DNA from: Thermodesulfobacteriota bacterium | Lineage (GTDB): Bacteria > Desulfobacterota > Syntrophorhabdia > Syntrophorhabdales > JANXAF01 | Reading direction: 5' to 3' | NCBI GenBank assembly: GCA_025062045.1 | Contig: JANXAF010000002.1 | Location: 70,765-134,764, forward strand | Length of the DNA stretch: 64,000 nt | Shown here: piece by piece, positions 22,666 through 31,353 of the stretch | Layout of the letters: every line of letters begins with the position of its first letter | How positions within the stretch are numbered: position 1 is the stretch's first letter | Notes under the pieces: generated by a model | What the model was told of the DNA's origin: nothing | Databases searched by the model: none | Seen by the model: the letters and a program-made list of their open reading frames with translations, nothing else | Translations under genes and position numbers: made by a program

Positions 22666-22674
22666 GAGAAGAGG

Positions 22675-23259
22675 GTGACAAGACGATCAGACCTTTTAAG
22701 AAAAACGAAAGAGACAGAGATAAAGGTTTCCCTAAATGTGGAAGGAGAGGGTAAGTACAGGATCGTAACGCCCGTTCCTTTTCTAAACCATATGCTCGAG
22801 CTTTTCGCAAAGCACGGCAACTTCGACCTAGAAATTGAGGCGACTGGAGATGTAAACGTCGATCCCCACCACACAGTGGAAGATTTAGGTTATGCGCTTG
22901 GTGCTTCTTTTTATGAAGCCCTTGGAGACAAAAGAGGTGTAAACAGGTATGGGTATGCTTTAATACCGATGGACGAGACCCTTTGTCTTTTCGCTTTGGA
23001 TTTAAGTGGAAGGCCACATCTTGCGGTTAAAGGAAGTTTGAAGGGGTTCGCGGGCTCATTCGACACAGGGCTTATAGTCGACTTTTTCTGGGCCTTTGTG
23101 AATGAATCCAAAATGACTATACACATACACATTCTTTCCGGAAGGAATCCTCACCACAAAATTGAGGCCATATTCAAGGCTTTCGGAAAGGCTATGAGAA
23201 TGGCCGTAGATGCAAGTGAAAAACAAGGAGATATTCCATCAACGAAAGGTGTTCTTTAA
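22675..23259 (+). CDS. hisB: Imidazoleglycerol-phosphate dehydratase
   Basis: A Mn-dependent dehydratase acting late in histidine synthesis. It is 194 aa and monofunctional, without the histidinol-phosphatase domain of enteric HisB. The metal-binding histidine motifs are FLNHML, DPHHTVED, HIHILSGRNPHHKIEAIFK. The start is GTG at 22675, preceded by AGGAGAAGAGG. It closes a run of twelve overlapping or nearly abutting genes beginning at dnaN. Its stop is 11 bp from the converging tRNA-Leu. Confidence 0.95.
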   Translation: MTRRSDLLRKTKETEIKVSLNVEGEGKYRIVTPVPFLNHMLELFAKHGNFDLEIEATGDVNVDPHHTVEDLGYALGASFYEALGDKRGVNRYGYALIPMDETLCLFALDLSGRPHLAVKGSLKGFAGSFDTGLIVDFFWAFVNESKMTIHIHILSGRNPHHKIEAIFKAFGKAMRMAVDASEKQGDIPSTKGVL

Positions 23260-23270
23260 TAAAATTTAAT

Positions 23271-23353
23271 TGCGAGAGAGGGGAGTTGAACCCCTACGGT
23301 TTGTAACCCCTGGATTCTAAGTCCAGTGCGTCTGCCAGTTCCGCCACTCTCGC
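23271..23353 (-). tRNA. tRNA-Leu (anticodon UAG)
   Basis: The minus strand folds as a class II tRNA: acceptor GCGAGAG pairs with CTCTCGC, with discriminator A at 23271. The anticodon stem CTGGA/TCCAG holds the loop CTTAGAA, giving anticodon UAG, and a variable arm (GGGGTTACAAACC) follows. The T arm is GGGGTTCAACTCCCC. CCA is not encoded. A good promoter lies just upstream. Confidence 0.95.
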
Positions 23354-23367
23354 TTTAATCTTTATTG

Positions 23368-23396
23368 ATTTTACAACCGAAGGCTTTATGTGTCAA
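23368..23396 (-). promoter_or_regulatory. Promoter of tRNA-Leu
   Basis: Minus-strand TTGACA (23391-23396), 17-nt spacer, TAAAAT (23368-23373), ending 14 nt before the mature tRNA 5' end. It is near consensus, as expected for a stable RNA gene. Confidence 0.75.
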
Positions 23397-23407
23397 TAAA
23401 GGGACCA

Positions 23408-23436
23408 TTGCGCTGATCCCTACGGATGCCTTAAAT
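23408..23436 (+). promoter_or_regulatory. Candidate promoter of the ABC-2 transporter operon
   Basis: TTGCGC (23408-23413), 17 nt, TTAAAT (23431-23436), then 10 nt to the ATG at 23447. The leader would be only a few nucleotides and no Shine-Dalgarno is present. The boxes are weak. Confidence 0.35.
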
Positions 23437-23446
23437 TTTTTACGCG

Positions 23447-24178
23447 ATGAAAGTTGTGGAAGTGAGAGACCTTGTTAAAAATTATAACTCCCTTAGAGCA
23501 GTAGACCGGGTGAGTTTCGATATTTTTAAAGGTGAGTGCTTCGGGTTTCTCGGGCCAAATGGTGCTGGAAAGACAACGATAATTAGAATTCTTTATGGTC
23601 TTTCTCCCCCAACATCGGGCGAAGTTAGAATTTTTGGGATGGACATAAAGACGGATGCTCCATTGATAAAAGCAAAGATAGGAGTTGTTCCACAGGAAGA
23701 GAACTTGGATGTGGAGCTATCTGTGATGGAAAATCTCATAGTCTATGCCAGGTTTTTTGACATACCAGGGAAGAAAGCTAAAGCCATCGCGGAAAGGCTG
23801 CTTGAATTTGCCAATCTTAAAGAGAAGAAGGCGGAAAACGTAAGGTCACTTTCCGGCGGAATGAAAAGATCGCTCCTTTTGGCGCGGGCGCTCATTAACG
23901 ACCCGGAACTCATCATCTTGGATGAGCCTACGGTAGGGCTAGACCCTAAGATGAGAAGGATGATCTGGGAAAGATTAATAGAGCTAAAGAGTAACGGTAA
24001 AACTCTAATCCTTACGACCCACTACATGGAGGAAGCCCAAAGGCTTTGCGACAGGGTCGCAATTATGGACCAGGGTAAAATAGTTGAGCTGGGTAATACT
24101 CAGGAAATAATAAAAAGGTACGGAGGAGACTTGGAAAAGGTTTATCTTAGGCTTACTGGGAAGAGTCTAGGAGCATGA
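23447..24178 (+). CDS. ABC-2 type transporter ATP-binding protein (NodI-like)
   Basis: A 243-aa ABC ATPase that powers the adjacent permease. Walker A is GPNGAGKTT, the Q-loop is VPQEENLD, the signature is LSGGMKR, Walker B is LIILDEPTVGLDP, and the switch histidine lies in TTHYMEEA. The sequence resembles the NodI/DrrA exporter class. It overlaps the permease by 4 nt (ATGA). The substrate is unknown: a lipid, polysaccharide or drug are all possible for this class. Confidence 0.88.
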   Translation: MKVVEVRDLVKNYNSLRAVDRVSFDIFKGECFGFLGPNGAGKTTIIRILYGLSPPTSGEVRIFGMDIKTDAPLIKAKIGVVPQEENLDVELSVMENLIVYARFFDIPGKKAKAIAERLLEFANLKEKKAENVRSLSGGMKRSLLLARALINDPELIILDEPTVGLDPKMRRMIWERLIELKSNGKTLILTTHYMEEAQRLCDRVAIMDQGKIVELGNTQEIIKRYGGDLEKVYLRLTGKSLGA

Positions 24179-24930
24179 GCGTAAAGAGAGCACTAAGAGT
24201 TTTTCAGAGAAACTTGGCGGTGTACAAAAAACTTTATAGATCGAGCATCGTGCTTAACTTTTGCGAACCCGTCCTTTACATTTTGGCGTTTGGGATAGGA
24301 CTCGGGGCCTATATAAAGGAGATAAACGGAGTTCCGTATATGGAATTTATCGCACCTGGCATAATCGCGTCATCCTCTATGTTCGCATCCTGTTATGAAT
24401 GCACTTATGGCACTTTCGTGAGGATGAACTTTCAAAGGACATTCGAAGCGATACTTTCCACCCCCGTTTCAGCTTATGAGCTCATTCTGGGTGAACTTCT
24501 ATGGGGGGCTTCAAAGAGCGTATTTTACGGCAGCATAATCATACTGACCCTCCTCCTTCTAGGCATATTTTCGTCCTTTTCCTTATTTCTAGTCCTTCCT
24601 GTGCTTTTTTTAAGCGGGTTTGTCTTTGCTCAACTCTCTATAATTTGTGCTTCCTTTGTTCCAGGTATCGATTCTTTCAACTACTTTTACACGCTCTTTA
24701 TAACTCCCATGTTCCTCTTTTCGGGAATATTCTTTCCTGTCGATATACTTCCGGAATCCTTGCGGATAGTTGCAGAATTCACTCCGCTTTACCATTTGAC
24801 CAATCTGTGTAGGGGATATGCGTCCGGGGAATTTTACGGGACAATTCCGGATCTTCTTTGGCTAATCGGGTTTGCTTTAATTTTATTCCCCTTCCCCTTT
24901 CTTCTCATGAAGAGAAGGATTGTAAATTGA
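24175..24930 (+). CDS. ABC-2 type transporter permease (NodJ/DrrB-like)
   Basis: A 251-aa membrane protein with about six hydrophobic segments. The ABC-2 family pattern is present: PGIIASSSMF, then FQRTFEAILSTPVSAYELILGE, and the C-terminal FTPLYHLTNLCRG. With the upstream ATPase it forms a dimeric exporter (two of each subunit). It is followed 44 nt later by the threonine synthase start, so the metabolic gene is probably in the same transcript. Confidence 0.87.
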   Translation: MSVKRALRVFQRNLAVYKKLYRSSIVLNFCEPVLYILAFGIGLGAYIKEINGVPYMEFIAPGIIASSSMFASCYECTYGTFVRMNFQRTFEAILSTPVSAYELILGELLWGASKSVFYGSIIILTLLLLGIFSSFSLFLVLPVLFLSGFVFAQLSIICASFVPGIDSFNYFYTLFITPMFLFSGIFFPVDILPESLRIVAEFTPLYHLTNLCRGYASGEFYGTIPDLLWLIGFALILFPFPFLLMKRRIVN

Positions 24931-24974
24931 AAATGGTCGGAAATTCTCGTAATATGATAGGCATGAGGAAGATA

Positions 24975-26420
24975 ATGTACTACAGCACGAATAATTACCA
25001 AGAAAAAGTGGACTTTGAGACGGCCCTTTTGAACGGAATGGGCTCAAACTATGGGCTATACATGTTCTCGAAAGAGGACATTCCGCATTTGAGTATGGAA
25101 AAGATAAAAAGTATGCGCGGTATGTCTTATGCGGAGATAGCCTACGAAGTTTTGAGTCCCTTCCTTTTATCAGAGATCCCAAAGCCCGACCTAAGAAAGC
25201 TCTTAAATAACGCCTATGATGAAGAAAAGATAAGGACCCGCGTAGAACATGTAACCGGAAGGACTTACATAATGTGGCTCACGGACGGACCCACATATTC
25301 ATTTAAGGACTATGCTGCCAGGTTTTACGGTCGCGTACTCGAGTTTTTCTTAAAAAGGAGAAAAGAGAGGAGAATAGTCATAGTGGCAACGAGCGGTGAC
25401 ACAGGAGGTGCGATAGCTGATGCACTCTACGGGCTGGAAAGCGTCGATTTATGCGTATTCTATCCTAAAGATTCAATTTCGGAAGAACAGAGAAGACAGA
25501 TGACCACCCTTCAGGGGAACGTATACGCGTTCGAGGTGAATGGGGATTTTGACATTTGTCAGGCGTTGGCAAAGGAGATCCTCTCTGATAAAGAGTTTGC
25601 TAAAGAGGTTTTTAAACAGGCATCAATTTTTACTTCGGCGAACTCCATAAGCATAGGTAGACTTTTGCCTCAGGCCGTCTATCCGTTCTATGGTTATTCT
25701 AGGATCGAAGATGGAGGTTTAGGTTTTATAGCATCAGTTCCCTCAGGAAATTTTGGAAATATGATGGGGACCGTCATCGCAAAAGCTATGGGCCTGCCGG
25801 TTCGAAAAATAATCTGCGCACTGAATGAAAATGCAGAATTCATGGAGTTTTTGAAGGAAGGGAGGTACGTTGTAAAACCGACGGTAAAGTCGCCTTCTTC
25901 GGCCATGAACGTTTCCCATCCGAATAACATTGCGAGGCTTTTTGACTTTTACGGCGGTCACATATACGATGAAAGGGATGTGGAGAAAAACGAAGTAGTG
26001 AGGCGGGGAATCATAGACAGAATGCCAGATATGGAGAAGTTGAGAAGGGATATAGAGGCGATAAGTGTTTCGAATGAGGAGCATTACAAGACAATAAGGG
26101 ATGTCTATTACCAGTTCGGGGTACTACTGGACCCTCACGGCGCGGTTGGCTGGAATGCTTTAGAGAAGTACCTAAAAGGCGTACACGATTTCCCCTCAAT
26201 TGTCTATGAGACTGCCCATCCCGGAAAATTTCCGAAAGAGGTTGAAAGGGCCGTCGGTTTTAAGCCTGAAATTCCTTTCGGTATAACGAAAAGAATGGAG
26301 ATGGAAGAACGAATTTACAAAGTTGAGAGTGAACCGGAAAGAACAGAATCTGGACTTAGGCTTACAAAAAGACAGGTGGAAGAGGCAAAAAGCAAGATAA
26401 GAGAGATTTTGGCACCATGA
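24975..26420 (+). CDS. thrC: Threonine synthase
   Basis: A PLP enzyme converting O-phosphohomoserine to threonine. From ATG 24975 it is 481 aa. The PLP lysine lies in TYSFKDYAARF, and phosphate-binding blocks ATSGDTGGAIADAL and SVPSGNFGNMMG follow; the N-terminus MYYSTNNYQE is typical. Several earlier in-frame ATGs exist (24933, 24954, 24963), but only 24975 has a spaced ribosome site (GAGGAAG). Its last bases overlap the metal-binding protein gene (ATGA). No other threonine gene is nearby. Confidence 0.9.
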   Translation: MYYSTNNYQEKVDFETALLNGMGSNYGLYMFSKEDIPHLSMEKIKSMRGMSYAEIAYEVLSPFLLSEIPKPDLRKLLNNAYDEEKIRTRVEHVTGRTYIMWLTDGPTYSFKDYAARFYGRVLEFFLKRRKERRIVIVATSGDTGGAIADALYGLESVDLCVFYPKDSISEEQRRQMTTLQGNVYAFEVNGDFDICQALAKEILSDKEFAKEVFKQASIFTSANSISIGRLLPQAVYPFYGYSRIEDGGLGFIASVPSGNFGNMMGTVIAKAMGLPVRKIICALNENAEFMEFLKEGRYVVKPTVKSPSSAMNVSHPNNIARLFDFYGGHIYDERDVEKNEVVRRGIIDRMPDMEKLRRDIEAISVSNEEHYKTIRDVYYQFGVLLDPHGAVGWNALEKYLKGVHDFPSIVYETAHPGKFPKEVERAVGFKPEIPFGITKRMEMEERIYKVESEPERTESGLRLTKRQVEEAKSKIREILAP

Positions 26421-27292
26421 GAAAGATCCTTTGCGTCGGTCTTATTTTACTTATCTTCGTGGATACCTCTTTCGGCAAGACAAGGATTGTCGCGAGTATC
26501 TTCCCGTTTTATGACTTCACCCGCCAAGTGGTGAAGGAAAGGGCTGATGTACATCTTCTTGTAGGTGCAGATGTGGATCCCCACCATTTCGAGCCTAAAC
26601 CGAGCGACTTTTTGGAGATCAGGAGGGCTGATTTCTTTGTATATGGAGGTAGTGAAATTGAGCCGTGGGCGGCAAAAATAATAAAAGGGATCATTAGTGA
26701 GCGACCATATATCGTTCCATTAGGGGAGGGATTGGATCTTGCCTATTCAGGAAAAGGTGTCAAGGATCCCCATGTCTGGCTAGATCTTACTTACGTTGAA
26801 AGGATGGTTGTTACTCTTATGGAGAGTCTTTCGCAAAAAGATCCGGGAAACGGAGACTTCTACAGAAAAAACGGTAAGCTCTACATAGAAAAGATAAGGC
26901 AACTAGACAGGAAATTCGAAAGAACATTATCGTCTTGCAAAGTAAAAACGATCGTTCACGCAGGTCATTACTCTTTCGGTTATTTAGCAAAACGGTACGG
27001 ATTAGGATATTTTGCCGCCTATCCTCCGCATATGGAATCGGATGTTCAACCGAAAAAGGTATGGAAGATGAAAGACATTCTGAAAAAGAACCGGGCAAAG
27101 TTTGTCTTTTACGAAGAGTCGAAGAATCGAAAGCTGGCGGAAAAATTAGCAAAAGAGCTCGGTATAGAAATTTTACCCCTCAATCCTGGCCATTCTGTTT
27201 CAAAAAAGGATCTGGAAGGGGGGATAACGTTTGAAAAAATCATGGAGAATAACCTTCAGAGTCTTAGGAAGGGCTTGGAATGCAACCCGTAG
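26417..27292 (+). CDS. Metal ABC transporter substrate-binding protein (ZnuA/TroA family)
   Basis: A 291-aa periplasmic metal-capture protein. It has an N-terminal signal peptide (hydrophobic ILCVGLILLIFVDTSFG). The cluster A-I metal ligands are recognisable: DPHHFEPKPSD (first His), DPHVWLDL (second), then the HAGHYSFGYLAKRYGL region. The His-rich charged loop of classical ZnuA is short here, so Mn or Fe cannot be excluded as the metal. The start overlaps thrC by 4 nt and the end overlaps the ATPase gene. Confidence 0.88.
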   Translation: MRKILCVGLILLIFVDTSFGKTRIVASIFPFYDFTRQVVKERADVHLLVGADVDPHHFEPKPSDFLEIRRADFFVYGGSEIEPWAAKIIKGIISERPYIVPLGEGLDLAYSGKGVKDPHVWLDLTYVERMVVTLMESLSQKDPGNGDFYRKNGKLYIEKIRQLDRKFERTLSSCKVKTIVHAGHYSFGYLAKRYGLGYFAAYPPHMESDVQPKKVWKMKDILKKNRAKFVFYEESKNRKLAEKLAKELGIEILPLNPGHSVSKKDLEGGITFEKIMENNLQSLRKGLECNP

Positions 27293-28083
27293 TTTCCGTT
27301 AAAAATATCGATTTTTTTTACAACTCGGAATTCGTTCTAAAAGATGTGAGTTTCGAACTTAAAAAAGGAGATTATTTAGGGATTGTTGGACCCAACGGTT
27401 CTGGAAAGACAACTCTTGTGAGATTGATTCTCGGTTACCTTAGGCCAAAGAGGGGAGAGATTGAGGTTTTCGGAAAAAGCCCAAAAGATCTAAAAACGAA
27501 ATCCCTTATAGGATATTTGCCGCAAATCATCCCAGACAGAAAATTCCATTTTCCTTTGACAGTTATGGAAGTGGTTCTCATGGGGCTTGTTTCACAGAAA
27601 AGCTTTCCAAAGTTAGTAACTAAAAAAGATGTGGATAAGGCTACAGAAGTTCTTAAAATGATGAACGTGCTTGACCTACAAAAGAGACTGATAGGCGAAC
27701 TTTCCGGAGGCGAAAGACAGAAAGTATTTCTGTGTAGAGCGCTTGTTCATGAACCTGAGCTTCTGATTTTGGATGAACCAGTAAGTGCACTAGATCCGGA
27801 AAGTAGAGGCGAATTTTACGTCCTACTTGAAAGACTTAGGAAAGAGAGAGAAACAACCATAATCATGGTTACACACGATGCAGGAGAAATAGGCAACTAC
27901 GCAACGAAATTGCTCTATTTAGACAGAAGAGTAATCTTTTTTGGGAGCTTTGAAAAATTTTGTGAGTCGGAGGAGATGACAAAGTACTTTGGCGAACACT
28001 CCCAGCACCTTATATGCCATAGACATAACAGAAAAAAGGCATGGTTGAACTCTTTAGAGAACCATTTATTCTTAAAGCAGTAG
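27280..28083 (+). CDS. Metal ABC transporter ATP-binding protein (ZnuC family)
   Basis: A 267-aa ABC ATPase. Walker A is GPNGSGKTT, the signature is LSGGERQKV, Walker B is LLILDEPVSALDP, and the switch His is in VTHDAGE. The C-terminal end EHSQHLICHRHNR contains several His plus a Cys, possibly metal-sensing, and extends 43 nt into the permease gene. It forms a complete importer with the binding protein before it and the permease after it. Confidence 0.88.
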   Translation: MQPVVSVKNIDFFYNSEFVLKDVSFELKKGDYLGIVGPNGSGKTTLVRLILGYLRPKRGEIEVFGKSPKDLKTKSLIGYLPQIIPDRKFHFPLTVMEVVLMGLVSQKSFPKLVTKKDVDKATEVLKMMNVLDLQKRLIGELSGGERQKVFLCRALVHEPELLILDEPVSALDPESRGEFYVLLERLRKERETTIIMVTHDAGEIGNYATKLLYLDRRVIFFGSFEKFCESEEMTKYFGEHSQHLICHRHNRKKAWLNSLENHLFLKQ

Positions 28084-28862
28084 TTTGTGGGATTTTAATC
28101 TCTGTACCCCTTTCCGGACTAGGTCTATTTTTAGTGTTGAGAAGGTTATCTCTCATCGGAGATGGACTGGCCCATGTGAGTTTTGGAGGGGTCTCTTTAG
28201 GGATACTTCTAGGGAAGTCACCTCTATATTTCACAATCCCCTTTTGTGTGTTAGCTTCCATAGGTATACTTAAGGTGAGAAAGGCGGTAAAGATAAGTCC
28301 GGATGCTGCAGTAGGCATCATATCTTCTTTTGGTATCGCGTCAGGCATCGCTATTTCAGCCTGGAAAGGGGGATTTAGTCTTGAGGTTTTAAACTACCTA
28401 TTTGGCAGTGTCCTTTCCGTGCACGACGAAGATCTACTCATTGCTTTTATTTTCAGCATTATTTTCTTGGGGTATCTCATTTTTTTTTATACTGACCTCA
28501 TATCGACCACTTTTGATGATGAACTTGCCTACGCTGAGGGGATAAACGTCGAGAGGATCAATACGATACTTGGAATTTTTACGGCTTTAACTATTGTACA
28601 GGCAATAAAGATAATTGGTGTTCTTCTTGTCACATCGCTTCTAATAATGCCTGCTGTGACCGCTTTGCAGTTTTCGAAAGGTTTCAAAAGGACACTTTTC
28701 CTTTCCATGATCTTTGGGGTTATCTCTGTTGTTGTGGGGATAGGGCTTTCGATAGTAGTCGATTTGCCTTCTGGGTCCTCGATAGTACTTGTGAGTTTCG
28801 GAATTCTTCTCCTCTCCGTCTTCTTTGCGAGAAAAAAACGGTTGACAACCGGTAAAAACTGA
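28041..28862 (+). CDS. Metal ABC transporter permease (ZnuB family)
   Basis: A 273-aa integral membrane protein with eight or nine hydrophobic segments. Family features include FLVLRRLSLIGDGLAHVSFGGVS near the N-terminus and the DDELAYAEGINVERIN coupling region followed by VLLVTSLLIMPAVTA. It is the third part of the importer with the two preceding genes. No Zur or MntR operator was recognised. Confidence 0.88.
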   Translation: MVELFREPFILKAVVCGILISVPLSGLGLFLVLRRLSLIGDGLAHVSFGGVSLGILLGKSPLYFTIPFCVLASIGILKVRKAVKISPDAAVGIISSFGIASGIAISAWKGGFSLEVLNYLFGSVLSVHDEDLLIAFIFSIIFLGYLIFFYTDLISTTFDDELAYAEGINVERINTILGIFTALTIVQAIKIIGVLLVTSLLIMPAVTALQFSKGFKRTLFLSMIFGVISVVVGIGLSIVVDLPSGSSIVLVSFGILLLSVFFARKKRLTTGKN

Positions 28863-28907
28863 AAAAGAATAAAAATCAGTAGCCAAAAGCCTCTTTGGGA
28901 GGTCAAA

Positions 28908-30440
28908 ATGGTGGAAAAGCGTGGCATCGATTGGTCTTCTCTTTGGAAAAAGGATGATTGGGTGTCCGTTTGGATAGGCTTTCTCATACTCATTGTTTTT
29001 CTTGCGGGATTCAAGTTTTCAATGCCCAGCTGGAAATGGATGAGTGATGGAGCTTTTCAAAAGAAGGTTGAAGGTACAATCGAAAAACTTGAAAGATTAG
29101 CAAAAGATGCGGAAGCGAAGGGCGAGCACGCGGTGAAAGCATCTGCTTTAGCTGCCGTTGGTGCGATCAAATCAAAAGAAAGAAAGGCGGTGGGGGAGGC
29201 AGGAAAGAAGTTGGAGGAGGCGGCTAAAGGCGCAAAAGACAAGGATGTGAAAAAGGCGGGGGAGAAGTTAGGTAAGGATTTAAAAGATTGGTCGGGACAA
29301 CTTATAGGAAAGGTATTTTCCGGTGGAAATCTTCTAAGGATGGTTTACCTTTTTATCGCCCTTGCAATACTTGGGTCAATCGGGATAATCGTTATGGGAC
29401 AGCCGGTTTCTAAATTTATCGTAGGATTTCCGGTGGTCTACTTCCTTGGGGTCTTAGCTTTCATTATCGGAAATAATTATACAGTGTCTTACTGGGGATT
29501 GGAGGTGGTCTTCTGGGCTCTGATTTTAGGGCTTGTAGTTAGCAATATACTTAGGGTGCCTGATTGGCTTAAACCTGCAATAAGGACTGAGTACTTCATT
29601 AAGATAGGTCTTGTACTTTTGGGCGCCGAGGTTCTTTTTCCCACAATAGCCAAAGTTGGGGCATACGGGATCGTGCAATCTGTCCTGGTCATTGCTGTAG
29701 TTTTCTACTTCTGCTTCTGGGTGGCAAAGAAGCTCGGTCTTGATGATGAATTTGCTTCAATCCTCGGAACTGCGGTGTCAATATGCGGAGTTTCAGCAGC
29801 TATTGCTGCAGGTGGAGCAATAAAGGGAGATCCTAAAAAGGTAAGTCACACGATATCACTCGTTTTGCTATGCGCAATCCCTATGCTCATACTTGAACCT
29901 TTGATAGCCAAAGCTGTGGGGATGGCGCCTGAAGTTGCAGGTGCGTGGATAGGCGGTACGATAGATACAACAGGAGCTGTGGTTGCGGCGGGAGCAATTG
30001 CTGGAGAAGCTGCGATGGCTGTAGCCGTGGTTGTAAAAATGGCTCAAAACGTGCTTATAGGGGTCGCCGCTTTTCTCCTTGCACTTTGGTTCGTGCTTAA
30101 GGGGAGAGAGGTTGGGGAGGCTCCGAGAGCGATTGAAATATGGTATAGGTTTCCGAAGTTCGTAGTGGGATTTCTCGTAGCATCTATAGTCTTCTCTTTT
30201 TTTATGAGTGAAGCTTTTGCAAAGGCTATAACCGCATCCACAAGTGGGTTTAGGGTATGGTGGTTCACCCTGGCATTTATATGCATAGGGCTTGAGACGA
30301 ATTTCAAAGAACTAGTGGCGATGGGTGGGGGAAGGCCGGCGATTGCATTCTTATTGGCTCAGCTTTTTAACGTGTTTTGGACACTTCTTCTTGCCTATCT
30401 CTTATTCGGTGGCGTGCTTTTTCCTCCGCCGAAATTCTAA
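28908..30440 (+). CDS. YeiH/UPF0324-type putative sulfate exporter with charged N-terminal insert
   Basis: A 510-aa membrane protein. The C-terminal two thirds (from about residue 140) hold roughly ten hydrophobic segments and the YeiH-type blocks LRVPDWLKPAIRTEYFIKIGLVLLG, LGTAVSICGVSAAIAAGGA and GAWIGGTIDTTGAVVAAGA. One hydrophobic segment lies at about 20-40, followed by a Lys/Glu/Ala-rich, probably helical stretch of about 95 residues (40-135). The substrate is inferred only from family naming. GGGAGG before the ATG is a good ribosome site and could pair with CCTC at 28890-28893 in a small hairpin. An intrinsic terminator follows. Confidence 0.8.
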   Translation: MVEKRGIDWSSLWKKDDWVSVWIGFLILIVFLAGFKFSMPSWKWMSDGAFQKKVEGTIEKLERLAKDAEAKGEHAVKASALAAVGAIKSKERKAVGEAGKKLEEAAKGAKDKDVKKAGEKLGKDLKDWSGQLIGKVFSGGNLLRMVYLFIALAILGSIGIIVMGQPVSKFIVGFPVVYFLGVLAFIIGNNYTVSYWGLEVVFWALILGLVVSNILRVPDWLKPAIRTEYFIKIGLVLLGAEVLFPTIAKVGAYGIVQSVLVIAVVFYFCFWVAKKLGLDDEFASILGTAVSICGVSAAIAAGGAIKGDPKKVSHTISLVLLCAIPMLILEPLIAKAVGMAPEVAGAWIGGTIDTTGAVVAAGAIAGEAAMAVAVVVKMAQNVLIGVAAFLLALWFVLKGREVGEAPRAIEIWYRFPKFVVGFLVASIVFSFFMSEAFAKAITASTSGFRVWWFTLAFICIGLETNFKELVAMGGGRPAIAFLLAQLFNVFWTLLLAYLLFGGVLFPPPKF

Positions 30441-30443
30441 TTC

Positions 30444-30464
30444 GGGGCCGAAAGGCCCCTTTTT
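30444..30464 (+). terminator. Rho-independent terminator
   Basis: GGGGCC (30444-30449), loop GAAA, GGCCCC (30454-30459), then five T. It ends the transporter unit. It is the only strong intrinsic terminator I see in the window. The HAD gene starts just 6 nt after the T-run. Confidence 0.85.
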
Positions 30465-30469
30465 GATCT

Positions 30470-31075
30470 ATGAAGAAGGTTCTCTCATTCGATCTCGAGG
30501 GAACGCTTGTGACCTTAGAATTTGGTGAGATAATCTGGAATCACGCTATCCCCCTTGAGTTTTCGAAAAAGTACGGGATCTCTTTCGATGAAGCCAAAAG
30601 ACTTGTGATCTCTGAATATCAGTCAGTTGGAGAGGAAAGAATCGAGTGGTACGATCTGGAATACTGGCTTAAGAGGTTCGATCTAAAAATTAAACCTTTG
30701 GAGCTTCTAGATAAGTATGAGAAGCATATTAGACTTTTTGACGGGGTCAAAGAGGCGCTAGAGATGCTCAAAGAGAGATTTACCTTAATTATCTCTTCCA
30801 ATGCTACAAGGCTCTTTATCGAAAAGGAACTTAGGTTTTCGGGCATAGAGCATTTCTTTGCAAAAATCTTTTCGGCAACGAGTGACTTTCAGCTTACCAA
30901 AAAGAGCATTCTGTTCTACAAAAAGGTACTGGAAGTTCTTTCTCTATCTCCAGAGGAGATGGTGCATGTGGGGGACCATCGTCTCTTCGACTACGAAATA
31001 CCAAAAAGTCTTGGTATAGACGCTTATCTTGTGGAAGAAGAAAGGACGGTCAAAGAGATAGTTTCGGCTCTATGA
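30470..31075 (+). CDS. HAD-superfamily hydrolase
   Basis: A 201-aa haloacid dehalogenase-fold protein, most likely a small-molecule phosphatase. Motif I is FDLEGTLV: the nucleophile Asp is present but the second Asp is Glu, as in the MtnC and ThrH groups. Motif II is IISSNA, motif III Lys is near LTKKSI, and motif IV is VGDHRLFDYEIP. An alpha-helical cap sits between I and II. No ribosome site is visible because the gene starts immediately after a terminator hairpin. It overlaps the zinc-ribbon gene by 4 nt. Substrate unknown. Confidence 0.8.
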   Translation: MKKVLSFDLEGTLVTLEFGEIIWNHAIPLEFSKKYGISFDEAKRLVISEYQSVGEERIEWYDLEYWLKRFDLKIKPLELLDKYEKHIRLFDGVKEALEMLKERFTLIISSNATRLFIEKELRFSGIEHFFAKIFSATSDFQLTKKSILFYKKVLEVLSLSPEEMVHVGDHRLFDYEIPKSLGIDAYLVEEERTVKEIVSAL

Positions 31076-31353
31076 AAAGATGTTACAATTGCGGGACGGA
31101 GTTAAATTATGGAAAGGTTTCAAGAAGGGACGAGTGCCCCAAATGCGGAAAAGAGCTTCATGTCTGTTTAAACTGCAGATTCTACGATAAATCGAAAGCG
31201 TATTTGTGTGCTGAAGTTAGAGCCGATCCTCCTTTAGACAAGGACAGAGCGAATTTTTGCGAGTACTTTGAGTTGAAAGAGGAAGAGGAGCAAAAAACTG
31301 GTAGACTTGAAGCGGAAAGGATCTGGCAGGAGATATTCAAAAAGAAGAAATGA
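31072..31353 (+). CDS. Small zinc-ribbon protein
   Basis: A 93-aa hypothetical protein with two CxxC knuckles (CYNCGTE and CPKCGKE) followed by CLNCRFYD, a lone Cys in YLCAEV and another in NFCEYF, so a structural zinc site is likely. The C-terminus is charged and helical. It is translationally coupled to the HAD gene before and the aminotransferase-like gene after (4-nt overlaps). I do not recognise a named family; role unknown. Confidence 0.7.
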   Translation: MKRCYNCGTELNYGKVSRRDECPKCGKELHVCLNCRFYDKSKAYLCAEVRADPPLDKDRANFCEYFELKEEEEQKTGRLEAERIWQEIFKKKK

